In this document: in pieces, positions 32,679-40,489 of the stretch
How the letters are laid out: every line of letters begins with the position of its first letter
Position numbering within the stretch: position 1 is the stretch's first letter
Assembly: GCF_000520975.1 (NCBI RefSeq)
Contig: NZ_JACB01000010.1
Location: 62,001 to 126,000 of the forward strand
DNA length: 64,000 nt
Reading direction: 5' to 3'
DNA from: Aquimarina megaterium XH134
GTDB lineage: Bacteria; Bacteroidota; Bacteroidia; Flavobacteriales; Flavobacteriaceae
Position numbers and translations under genes: made by a program
The notes under the pieces: model-generated
What the model was told of the DNA's origin: nothing
Seen by the model: only the letters and a program-made list of their open reading frames with translations
Databases searched by the model: none

Positions 32679-33335
32679 TTAGTTTTCTTTATCATGTTTT
32701 AAATATTTTTCTATTACATTAATGCAATCTCTATATTTTTGGGTTTTATTTTGACTTGTTTGACTGTAGGAAGCCAATATGTTTTTGAATAATTTTGATT
32801 TATAAATCTCTTCGTCTTGTCTTTTCCCATCGACAAGGTCAAAGTTGTTTTTTAAATATGGGTAGTAATCTTGCATGTAAAGGCTTCTCGAAATTTCATC
32901 GAATGATTCAACCCACTTATAGTATTCATACAAATCGATTATTTTTTGCTTTGTGTCAAAGTTTTTGATAAATCTTATATCGCCTGATTCTACAAGGTTT
33001 TGAAAGGCATTTTTTCTAAAATATGCCCCACTTAAATTAAGAAGCTCAATAGATAATTGGTTTATTCTGTTATAATCTTCTTTTTGATTTATTAGAACAA
33101 ATACAGTATCAATTTTAGCCAAATTCGATTCACTTAGTTTTAATGCGGATTCAAGAAATCTTTTGTTGATTTCTGTTTCCTTTTTTATTTGTTCTAAGTG
33201 AATAGAAATTGTTTTCTCTTGCTGGTTTTCTGCAGAGCATTTGTTTAACTGAAAAGCTATAAGAATTCCAAATATTACTACTATGAATTCTAAGCCATGA
33301 TTTAGCCAATCAATATGTTTTTTCCTTGTATTCAT
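32679..33335 (-). CDS. DUF6090-like membrane-anchored protein
   Basis: The 218-residue product has one membrane helix at ~13-30 (GLEFIVVIFGILIAFQL) and a long helical, charged remainder with NAFQNLVESGDIRFIKNFD, typical of the DUF6090 family of Bacteroidota (recognised from memory). Function unknown; the helical part should lie in the periplasm. It is the first gene (5'-most) of the one-directional array. Confidence 0.65.
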   Translation of the reverse strand: MNTRKKHIDWLNHGLEFIVVIFGILIAFQLNKCSAENQQEKTISIHLEQIKKETEINKRFLESALKLSESNLAKIDTVFVLINQKEDYNRINQLSIELLNLSGAYFRKNAFQNLVESGDIRFIKNFDTKQKIIDLYEYYKWVESFDEISRSLYMQDYYPYLKNNFDLVDGKRQDEEIYKSKLFKNILASYSQTSQNKTQKYRDCINVIEKYLKHDKEN

Positions 33336-33351
33336 TGATTTTAATTGATGA

Positions 33352-33440
33352 GAACAATGTTATATAATTAATAGTACACATATACCTGTTTGTAAATATT
33401 TGTATGTATCGTACAATAAAGATATCACCAAATTTCAAAA
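33352..33440 (-). repeat. Linker end motif, outermost copy
   Basis: AACAATGTTATATAATTAAT, then AGTACACATATACCTG and TTTGTAAATATTTGTATGTA, match the linker ends at 18710, 30454 and 32411. No REP palindrome or other arm follows, so this is the last recognisable copy and marks the 5' limit of the array. Confidence 0.5.
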
Positions 33441-33464
33441 ATAAAAATAGTATATATAACCATA

Positions 33465-33639
33465 CACCAACCATTTTGCTTTAATCAAAAATTTATATTG
33501 CACTTATATATTTTGAATTCACCATAGATCATTTTATAACCACCAATATATATTTAATAAAAATCACATGATATTTTGTAATCACCATAATGTTGGTTTT
33601 TGTATCTTGTATGGTGGTCATTTATTTATATATGGTGGT
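33465..33639. promoter_or_regulatory. Cluster of CACCATA/TATGGTG repeats spaced about two helical turns
   Basis: Copies of CACCAWA lie at 33465, 33520, 33541, (CACATGATA) 33565 and 33583 on the plus strand, and TATGGTGGT at 33610 and 33631 in the opposite orientation. Spacings of 21, 24, 18 and 21 bp suggest binding by an oligomeric protein on one DNA face. It sits in the 362-bp spacer between the 234-residue unknown gene and the first array gene. The rest of the spacer shows nothing else. Confidence 0.45.
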
Positions 33640-33697
33640 TCCAAAATGTATTATGGGGATTATTGTATCAAGCGCGGGGACCAATAATAATAGTATG

Positions 33698-34402
33698 TTA
33701 AGATTTTCTGTATGTGCTAATGTACCCTTTAAATCGATCTGGATTGCTTTTAAAAATATACTTGCCGGCATTACGTATTTCGTCTACAGCTTCTTTTAAA
33801 TGCGTATACGACTGGTTCCTTGTTTTTACAACCTCACCACTTTGTTTTATGGCACTATTTACCTGGGCGAGTAGTTGTGCCATCTCTTTAGAAAGCTGTT
33901 CGGCATGATCTAATTTCTGTATATCAAAATTTATGCTTTTTAGCTTAGCGACATTAGCTTTCCCCAAAACACTAAGACTACTAAGATCCTGTATCAAATC
34001 TGCATAGCTTTTTCCTTTAGCAATATCTCTAATAGTACTTATAAGTTCTTTATGATTACGAAATGTATACCTAAAACCGGCTAATAGCTCTTTGCGCAAT
34101 TCATAAGCTATAGGGAGCTTTTGTTTCCATTCTTTTTGGGATTCTTCCTGGCCGTTTTTTCTTCTTATCCATAAGGATTGTGCATATCGTAACGCCCCTG
34201 TACGTTTTGTGAGATCATCTACATAATGTTGCCAATCAAAGTTGATGTTAAGAAAATCCTCTTTATCCTCCTGTACCCATAGATATAGATCTTCAGCTTC
34301 CTGAAGGTATACGTCTATGGGAATATTGGCAATCTTAATATTAGCATGCGGGATCGCTTGTAATACTGCAAGCTTATTTTCATAATTGTGTTTAGACATC
34401 AC
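33698..34402 (-). CDS. Hypothetical cytoplasmic protein
   Basis: I do not recognise this 234-residue protein. It has no signal or membrane segment; it is predicted largely helical, with a central basic part (KNGQEESQKEWKQKLPIAYE, RYTFRNHKELISTIRDIAKG) and a C-terminal coiled-coil-like stretch (AEQLSKEMAQLLAQVNSAI). It lies 13 bp behind the isochorismatase-like hydrolase and is the last gene of that operon. The start could be Met1 or Met2. Confidence 0.75.
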   Translation of the reverse strand: MMSKHNYENKLAVLQAIPHANIKIANIPIDVYLQEAEDLYLWVQEDKEDFLNINFDWQHYVDDLTKRTGALRYAQSLWIRRKNGQEESQKEWKQKLPIAYELRKELLAGFRYTFRNHKELISTIRDIAKGKSYADLIQDLSSLSVLGKANVAKLKSINFDIQKLDHAEQLSKEMAQLLAQVNSAIKQSGEVVKTRNQSYTHLKEAVDEIRNAGKYIFKSNPDRFKGYISTYRKS

Positions 34403-34415
34403 CCAGGTTTTTGGC

Positions 34416-34988
34416 TTAACTTAGAGTATTAAGAAGTGTTTCTGTAGATACAATTGTAGCAAATTCATCTTTTAGACTTGCTATGGCCGTATCATGTATT
34501 AATTGTGCACTATACTCTTGCCCGTTAACGCCTATCTTATTAAAAGTAGCAACAGCATCTTCTATCAAATAGGTGTTAAACCCAAAATTACCTGCCATTC
34601 TGGTTGTGGTAGATACACAATGATCTGTAGTTAACCCTATAATAACCAGAGTATCTATATTCTTGTGCTCTAATTGTTCTTTAAGATCGGTTCCTATAAA
34701 AGCACTATTCACATCCTTTTCGATAATAGGTTCATGGGTTAGCGGAGTATTAAAATCCATAAATTCATTACCTATATTACCTTTGGCCAGGGGAGAAGCA
34801 GGAGTAGTAGAGCAGTGCTTGATATGAAATACCGGAAGATTATGCGTTCTCCAAAATACCAGGAGCTTTTCCATATTGGTTTCGGCATCAAGGTTGTTAC
34901 GCTCTCCACCCCAATAAGCAATATCTTCAAACCCTTTCTGAATATCTATTAATAATAATGCCGGAGTATTATCTTTTGAAATACGCAT
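34416..34988 (-). CDS. Cysteine hydrolase, isochorismatase family
   Basis: The 190-residue enzyme carries the family's catalytic triad: Asp15 (LLLIDIQKGF), Lys91 (IEKDVNSAF) and Cys124 (IIGLTTDHCVSTTTR), on an alpha/beta fold. Related enzymes hydrolyse amides such as nicotinamide or ureidoacrylate, or vinyl ethers. Substrate unknown. Its ATG overlaps the stop codon of the DUF2490 gene by one base, so the two are translationally coupled. Confidence 0.9.
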   Translation of the reverse strand: MRISKDNTPALLLIDIQKGFEDIAYWGGERNNLDAETNMEKLLVFWRTHNLPVFHIKHCSTTPASPLAKGNIGNEFMDFNTPLTHEPIIEKDVNSAFIGTDLKEQLEHKNIDTLVIIGLTTDHCVSTTTRMAGNFGFNTYLIEDAVATFNKIGVNGQEYSAQLIHDTAIASLKDEFATIVSTETLLNTLS

Positions 34989-35677
34989 TAGTTTTTTTCT
35001 TTTTTTCTAAAGTCAGTATTATAAATCACGCCTAACTGTAATCGATCATAATTAACACCGGTAAAATGATTTTTGAGATATCCCAGTTGTATACTAAAAT
35101 TAGATTTTACATTATACCCTACGGCACCATATAATCTGTTTTGACCAAAAATAGGCTCTTGTAGATTAATAAATACTTCGTCATAGACATTTAGAAACCA
35201 TTTTTGATTAATAGGATAGGTGAGTTGTAAACGATATCGTGCTCTATGCTCGGTAAAATCATCATTCTGTGTGCTTATAAATCGTTGCTCGAGACGGTAT
35301 CGATGTTCGAATTTAAATTTTCCTACAGTATTCTTCAAAATAAACTGCTCGAAGATTCGATGTTCATTTGTGTTTTCTTCACCAGGAGTATCTTCAAATG
35401 TACCATCGGTGCTAATAAAACCATATCCCAAGGTAGCTATTGCTTTATCGCTAATATGATAATTTAACCCTGTTCTTAATAGTAATTGATTAAAACTTGA
35501 AGCTACTTCATAAAACCGAAACTGCGCTTCAGAATGAATACTAAGTTTATCACTTACACGATTTGTCCCAAAATACATGTACCAGGCTCCCAACTCATTT
35601 TCGCCGTTATCCTGGGCATTAGAAAAATTAAATGTTGCAAATAGTAATAGAAAGAGAAATAAGATCTTTGTGTTCAT
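34988..35677 (-). CDS. DUF2490 domain outer-membrane protein
   Basis: From MNTKILFLFLLLFATFNFSN the product has a signal peptide and ~205 residues of amphipathic beta-strands (ELGAWYMYFGTNRVSDKLSI, EHRIFEQFILKN, FEHRYRLEQRFI), the DUF2490 barrel-like pattern. I chose the ATG at 35677; an upstream one at 35707 would add ten residues ahead of the signal peptide. It is the first gene of a three-gene operon with the isochorismatase-like hydrolase. Confidence 0.85.
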   Translation of the reverse strand: MNTKILFLFLLLFATFNFSNAQDNGENELGAWYMYFGTNRVSDKLSIHSEAQFRFYEVASSFNQLLLRTGLNYHISDKAIATLGYGFISTDGTFEDTPGEENTNEHRIFEQFILKNTVGKFKFEHRYRLEQRFISTQNDDFTEHRARYRLQLTYPINQKWFLNVYDEVFINLQEPIFGQNRLYGAVGYNVKSNFSIQLGYLKNHFTGVNYDRLQLGVIYNTDFRKKEKN

Positions 35678-35815
35678 AATGTAGAATACGTTTTGAGTTT
35701 TTTCCAAAATTAATAAAGTAATTCTGTTGAAAATCTAATTTAATGTGAAAACTAGCACAAATTTAAAATAAACAAATATCCTTTACCTGTTGTGTATTTT
35801 AAAACTAATACTATA

Positions 35816-35990
35816 AAAAGCGTCAATTCGAGTGGTTTTTCATAGTGAAACGAAGAAAAATTGTACTTCGGAAAGCTCAGCAGGACTATCGAGAATAGCT
35901 TTTTTATCCCAAATCCTTGTCATTCTGAGTGTATCAAAGGGCTCGATACACTTCTTCCTATGGTCGAAGCACTCAATTTGACGGCTTTTA
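35816..35990. repeat. Long intergenic inverted repeat (flavobacterial REP/BIME-like)
   Basis: AAAGCGTCAATTCGAGTG (from 35817) pairs with CACTCAATTTGACGGCTTTT (35970-35989), enclosing subrepeats TATCGAGAATAG and GTCATTCTGAGTGTATC/GATACACTTC. A partial second copy lies at 39312. It occupies most of the 35678-36033 spacer; I see no promoter motif I could defend. Confidence 0.6.
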
Positions 35991-36033
35991 AAAACTAAAT
36001 CCTTACATCGAATTCACGTTAAACTAATATATC

Positions 36034-36744
36034 TTACAACTTTCTTTTGCTAATCATTTCAAAAAAGGCTTTGCGATAGGTATCGCTTATAGGCAGTGTC
36101 TTATCATAAATATAAACATGAAGAGAATCTGTCTTGATGATGTGATTAATCGAAACGATGTATGATTTATGAACCTTAATAAAGGTAGTAGAAGGGAGAG
36201 TACTTTCTATATGTTTTAAAGTACTATAGGTAATAATCTGTTTGTTTAATAAATGAATCGCGACATAGTTTTTTAATCCTTCTATATACAGGATATCGTC
36301 TAGATACACTTTTTCATAATTGTTTTTACCATCTGTCTTGATAAATACGTATTCTTTTGTAGCTGTAGTAGTATGAGATAATCCTTCTTTTTGTTTCACC
36401 TTGAGAACAGCCTGGTAAAAACGATCAAATTCGAAAGGTTTTAATAAATAGTCCACAGCATTTAGGTCATATCCTTCTATGGCAAATTGCGGATAGGCTG
36501 TAGTAAAAATAATCTGTACTTTATCTTTGATGATTTTTGATAATTGAATACCAGATAAATCTGGCATCTGAATATCCAGAAATACTAAATCAATAGCATC
36601 ACTTTCGATATGTTTTAGAGCTTCCAGAGCCTTTGTGGTACTAGCAATACACTCCAAAAAAGATACTTTTTCTACATAATTTTCTAACAAACGTATCGCA
36701 GGCGGTTCATCATCTACAATAAGACAACGTAATGATGTATTCAT
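36034..36744 (-). CDS. LytTR-family response regulator
   Basis: Receiver domain (DDE at 11-13, phospho-acceptor Asp57 in VFLDIQMPDLSG, Lys in LLKP) followed by a LytTR domain (about 130-230; IEGLKNYVAIHL and FIKVHKSYIVSINHI). The start overlaps the kinase gene by 4 bp. The pair repeats the arrangement at 8783-10542, though the proteins are not close copies. The divergent lipoprotein gene at 37987 is the likely target. Confidence 0.95.
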   Translation of the reverse strand: MNTSLRCLIVDDEPPAIRLLENYVEKVSFLECIASTTKALEALKHIESDAIDLVFLDIQMPDLSGIQLSKIIKDKVQIIFTTAYPQFAIEGYDLNAVDYLLKPFEFDRFYQAVLKVKQKEGLSHTTTATKEYVFIKTDGKNNYEKVYLDDILYIEGLKNYVAIHLLNKQIITYSTLKHIESTLPSTTFIKVHKSYIVSINHIIKTDSLHVYIYDKTLPISDTYRKAFFEMISKRKL

Positions 36745-37784
36745 AATGGTATTTTTAAATAGGCCTCAAAATAAGGCTTTTCTTCTTTACGGTATAATAT
36801 GAAATCATTTTTGAAAAGAGTAGTTAACCTCTTATGAATACTTGCATATCCTATTCCTTGCTCCACATATTTTTCTGAAGTAGCAATTTTATTTTTAGTG
36901 CTGATTTCAATAGCATTAGGGAGGATAGTAATGGTAATATTTGCCCTGGCAGAGGTATCATTAACAATCCCATGCTTAAAAACATTCTCTATAAAATGAA
37001 TCAATAACATGGCAGGTATTTCTTGATCTGTTATAGTACCATTTACCTGGTAATCTACTGCCAGATTATCTTCATAGCGTTTTTGAAAAAAGTAAATATA
37101 ATCTGCAATAAACTTAAGATCCTTTTTTAAGAGTATTTTATCCTGCTGAGTTTCATAAGTCACAAATCGCAACAAATCTGAAAGTCTGTGAATATCTGCT
37201 GCAATTTTTGGCTGACTTTCTATAAGTAGTTCCGAGTAAAAGCTGTTAAGCGTATTAAAAAGAAAATGCGGTCCCAATTGTGATTTAAGCAATCTTAATT
37301 CGGCCTTTTTGTTTTCGATTTTTAATTGATGGATTGCTTCTTTATGATCTACAAACCGAAAGAAAAGATATATGGCCGTACTAAACAACAAACTTTTTGA
37401 GGCATAGTATGAGTTGTCGAATACGTAATACCCAAAATGGCGAAAGTTGTCTCCATAATTATGTAGTCCCGTAATAGAATAAAGTATCACTTCTTCTAAC
37501 AAATAACGAATGCCTGCATATAGAAACACCAATAGAACTACGCCAAAGCAGTATTGTATAATACGTTTTCGCGAAAGCATAAGAGGGCATAATACTTTAT
37601 AATTAATCACATAAATGCTAAAAAAAGTAATGTACATTGTGATACCGAATAAGAATATTGGGTACTCAAAATAGTCTGCCCAACTCGTTTTCTGCTTGTA
37701 GATATAATCTCCATAGATATCCATTATAATAATTAGTATGCCAAGCAGTATATGGTATCTCCAACGGTATTTAAATACGATCAT
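36741..37784 (-). CDS. LytS/YehU-type sensor histidine kinase
   Basis: About four membrane helices in residues 10-145, a short coiled coil, the His_kinase domain with His173 in SQLGPHFLFNTLNSF, and a HATPase_c domain (FIENVFKHGIVND; GIGYASIHKRL). It has 347 residues. It leads the kinase/regulator operon and is divergent from the EreA/ChaN-like lipoprotein across 202 bp. Confidence 0.95.
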   Translation of the reverse strand: MIVFKYRWRYHILLGILIIIMDIYGDYIYKQKTSWADYFEYPIFLFGITMYITFFSIYVINYKVLCPLMLSRKRIIQYCFGVVLLVFLYAGIRYLLEEVILYSITGLHNYGDNFRHFGYYVFDNSYYASKSLLFSTAIYLFFRFVDHKEAIHQLKIENKKAELRLLKSQLGPHFLFNTLNSFYSELLIESQPKIAADIHRLSDLLRFVTYETQQDKILLKKDLKFIADYIYFFQKRYEDNLAVDYQVNGTITDQEIPAMLLIHFIENVFKHGIVNDTSARANITITILPNAIEISTKNKIATSEKYVEQGIGYASIHKRLTTLFKNDFILYRKEEKPYFEAYLKIPL

Positions 37785-37986
37785 GATTCAAAAATAGTAT
37801 TTTGAATAGGTAATCTATACGTTTCTGGTTACAATGCCCTTTTTTTTTATACCAAACCGGTAAACCATACAACCAAATATCAAATAGTGCTGTTACCCCT
37901 CTTTTGTCCGGTAAATCTCTGTAGAAGTGTAAACCTGCGATCTGTTATGCCAGTATCGCCTTTTTTTGCTTTAAAATCGAAAAACA

Positions 37987-39282
37987 ATGAAATCACTTAT
38001 TACACTTGGTACCATTATACTATTACTATTTTTTTCTTGTAAAGAGGAGCCAGTAGATGCTGTTGCAATCAAAGAAGAAAAAACAAGTCCGGCACCCGTT
38101 ATAGATGCATCATATATCGCTACAAAGACAGCGTATTTTACAGTTGCAGATACTGCTATTGTTGGAGAAGGCCGCGCAATGCTAGAGCGTATTATTTCTA
38201 AATCACAGTTTGTGATGTTTGGAGAACGCCACGGATCAAAAGCTACCTCGCAATTGATTACAAAACTCATTCCCATGTTACACGAAGCGGGATTTAATCA
38301 CACCGCCTTCGAAGTAGGTCCGTACTCGGCAAAAAAATTGGTGGACCTTTCTACACCGCCATCGGCTACAGTAGAGAACCTTAAGCAGTTTACCACACGA
38401 TATGCTCTCGAAGAAGATCATGAGATTCCGATCCCTTTCTTTGATGGTCTCGAAGACGCTTATTTTCTTCAGGCAATTCGCGAGCGTAATATGAACATCT
38501 GGGGGCTTGATCAGGAGTATTTTTCATCTACATTATATTTTATGGATGAGCTACTCACTTTTGTTGCCGATACTCCAGACTATGCCATCATCAAATCAGA
38601 AAAAGAACAAGCTTCTAAAATCATTGCTTCCTGGTATGCAAAAGATAATGTACCAGGTGCAGAAATTAAGCTTTTTGAGGAAATTCAAAAAGAACCTGCT
38701 GTGCAACAATATTTAAATCGCTTTCGCGGAAATGAGAATACCAAAAAGATAATTAAAGACTTAGAAATTAGTTGGGATATTTATACCCGTTGGCGAGAAG
38801 ATTCACATGCAGATCGAATAAGCTATATGCGTAATAACTTTTTAACACATTATAAAAAAGCATTACAAGCAGAATCAAACCCTAAAGTATTCCTGAAATT
38901 CGGAAATCTACACGCTTCAAAAATTTTAACCAATGGTTGTTATGATTTGGGGGATCTGGTTACTCAACTTGCCAAAGAACAAGGGAGTAAAGCCACTATC
39001 ATAAACACATGGCACCGTTATTACAGTAATGAAAAAGGAGAAGAAATTGATTACTTAGAAAAATACGCTTCTTACTATAAACGTCTACGAGATTTTATGA
39101 GCCTGGCAAAACGGGATCAATGGACCATCATTGATTTAGAAGCTATACGTAGTGACATCCAAGAAGGACGAATAGCGCTACCAATAAATGGCGATTACCA
39201 CAAGATTAAGAGTTTAATTGATGGCTATGATTATCAACTCATTCTACCTATCGACAAAAGAGTAACCCCAAACAAAAACTAG
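37987..39282 (+). CDS. EreA/ChaN-like (erythromycin esterase-type superfamily) lipoprotein
   Basis: A lipoprotein signal ends LLLFFSC (Cys17). The 410-residue domain opens with FVMFGERHGSKATSQLITKL (GExHG), continues with FEVGPYSAKKLVDL, IPIPFFDGLEDAYFL and NIWGLDQEYF, and near the end has LKFGNLHASK. It is a paralogue of the protein at 30926, sharing each of these motifs. The superfamily comprises metal-dependent hydrolases and haem-binding ChaN proteins; no activity can be assigned. It is followed 163 bp later by a DUF5694 lipoprotein of the same broad superfamily. Confidence 0.72.
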   Translation: MKSLITLGTIILLLFFSCKEEPVDAVAIKEEKTSPAPVIDASYIATKTAYFTVADTAIVGEGRAMLERIISKSQFVMFGERHGSKATSQLITKLIPMLHEAGFNHTAFEVGPYSAKKLVDLSTPPSATVENLKQFTTRYALEEDHEIPIPFFDGLEDAYFLQAIRERNMNIWGLDQEYFSSTLYFMDELLTFVADTPDYAIIKSEKEQASKIIASWYAKDNVPGAEIKLFEEIQKEPAVQQYLNRFRGNENTKKIIKDLEISWDIYTRWREDSHADRISYMRNNFLTHYKKALQAESNPKVFLKFGNLHASKILTNGCYDLGDLVTQLAKEQGSKATIINTWHRYYSNEKGEEIDYLEKYASYYKRLRDFMSLAKRDQWTIIDLEAIRSDIQEGRIALPINGDYHKIKSLIDGYDYQLILPIDKRVTPNKN

Positions 39283-39311
39283 TACAAACCAGGGGTCGAG
39301 ATAAGAAAATG

Positions 39312-39379
39312 ATGTCAATTCGAGTGGTCTGATACTTCGACATAGCTCAATACAGGCTGGAAGATTGTATCGAGAATAG
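39312..39379. repeat. Partial copy of the intergenic repeat at 35.8 kb
   Basis: GTCAATTCGAGTGGTCTGAT (from 39314) and TATCGAGAATAG (39368-39379) match the left half of the repeat at 35816-35903. The inverted partner arm is missing, so this copy does not form a full palindrome. Confidence 0.55.
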
Positions 39380-39445
39380 TGATTTTCTTATGTTGAACTC
39401 TGGTTACAATACACTTAATTCAATAATTTAAAAAATAATACTATT

Positions 39446-40282
39446 ATGCGTAACCTCATTTTGATTTTTATTACTGTATTCACTCTATGTTTATCCTGTA
39501 AAGCTCAGGATCAAAAACCTGTTATTAGTATTTTGGGTATGATGCATTTGCATAACCCGGGAGCCGATGAAGTAAATATGGATATGGGTAATATTCATTC
39601 TGATAAAAGACAGGCAGAATTAAAAGAACTTATTGATTTGATCGCTAAGTTTAAACCCACCAAGATTGCTATAGAATCGTCGTTAGGAGATACCTTATGG
39701 AGTCAGACCTATTATACCAAGTATCTAAATGGAGTATTAGAAAAAGAAATAAGTAAAGAAGATAAGTGGAGGTTATCTAGCGAAACTGTCCAGATATCTT
39801 ATCCCTTGGCAAAACAGATGGGACATGATAAATTGTATCCTATAGATACACATACAGAATTTGATACGGCTCCTGTTATAGCCTATGCCGAACAAAACAA
39901 TCAGCAAGTACAATTGGCAGCATTTAAAAAGTTGATTAGCAGTATGCAAAATAGTATAGAATCTATATCCAAACGCTCTGTTTTAGATATTGTGAGGTTT
40001 GCCAATTCTGAAGATTTTGATAAAAACTACAATCAAACGTTTTATTTGAAACACCTGGTTTCTTTTGGTAAAGAAGGTAATTATATAGGTGCCGATGTGG
40101 TTGCAAAATGGTATTATAGAAATTTAAAGATTTTTACTAATCTTAACAGAATTGTTACTCCTAAGGATAGAGTCTTGGTTATTTATGGTGCAGGCCATAA
40201 AGATATCCTGGTTGACCTTATTAAAGATAGAGCAGATTGGGAGTATTATGATATTAATAAATTACTGTATTTTAAAAAATAA
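39446..40282 (+). CDS. DUF5694 domain lipoprotein (TraB/Tiki/ChaN-like)
   Basis: A lipoprotein signal ends LCLSC (Cys18). The 278-residue protein begins PVISILGMMHLHNPGADEVN and KFKPTKIAIESSLGD, and ends with VLVIYGAGHKDILVDLI, which is the DUF5694 pattern: an N-terminal G-x-x-H and a C-terminal GAGH motif, comparable with TraB/Tiki metal-site motifs. It may be a membrane-anchored peptidase or hydrolase. Transcribed with, but 163 bp behind, the EreA/ChaN-like gene, with a REP-like repeat between them. Confidence 0.78.
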   Translation: MRNLILIFITVFTLCLSCKAQDQKPVISILGMMHLHNPGADEVNMDMGNIHSDKRQAELKELIDLIAKFKPTKIAIESSLGDTLWSQTYYTKYLNGVLEKEISKEDKWRLSSETVQISYPLAKQMGHDKLYPIDTHTEFDTAPVIAYAEQNNQQVQLAAFKKLISSMQNSIESISKRSVLDIVRFANSEDFDKNYNQTFYLKHLVSFGKEGNYIGADVVAKWYYRNLKIFTNLNRIVTPKDRVLVIYGAGHKDILVDLIKDRADWEYYDINKLLYFKK

Positions 40283-40489
40283 TATACTTCGCAAAGGGTT
40301 TACCATAAGCAAAGAAGGTATAAAATATAATATGTTAGCGCAATTGGTAAATAATGCTTCGTAACCTTTTTGGGATGGTTTTAAGTTTGTAACTTAGTGA
40401 CACACAAACTATTTTGAATTTTTGCTGAGGAAGGTTTATGGGGCCAGAATCATAACTAAGTAAAGATTCAAAATCTTAAAACCAAAAAA

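Larger units (their letters stand above)
14521..33470 (-). mobile_element. Putative gene-cassette-like array (integron-like; no integrase in window)
   Basis: Sixteen genes of unrelated accessory function plus the downstream beta-lactamase all point the same way, in units of one or two genes. Most unit boundaries hold a 130-420 bp imperfect inverted repeat. Reading with the genes, the repeat usually begins at or within a few tens of bases of the stop codon with an AACAACG..TATA-like arm, and ends before the next gene with either CATACACAAGACCATTAGC-like or TATAACGTTGTTGG-like arms. The arms are long imperfect palindromes with unpaired bases, as in integron attC sites. The canonical GTTRRRY core is not matched and no IntI-like recombinase lies in the window, so the assignment is inference. 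Confidence 0.5.

Noticed and set aside
33465-33639. CRISPR array
   Set aside because: The repeats are only 7-9 bp, occur in both orientations and have no uniform spacer length; there are no cas genes.
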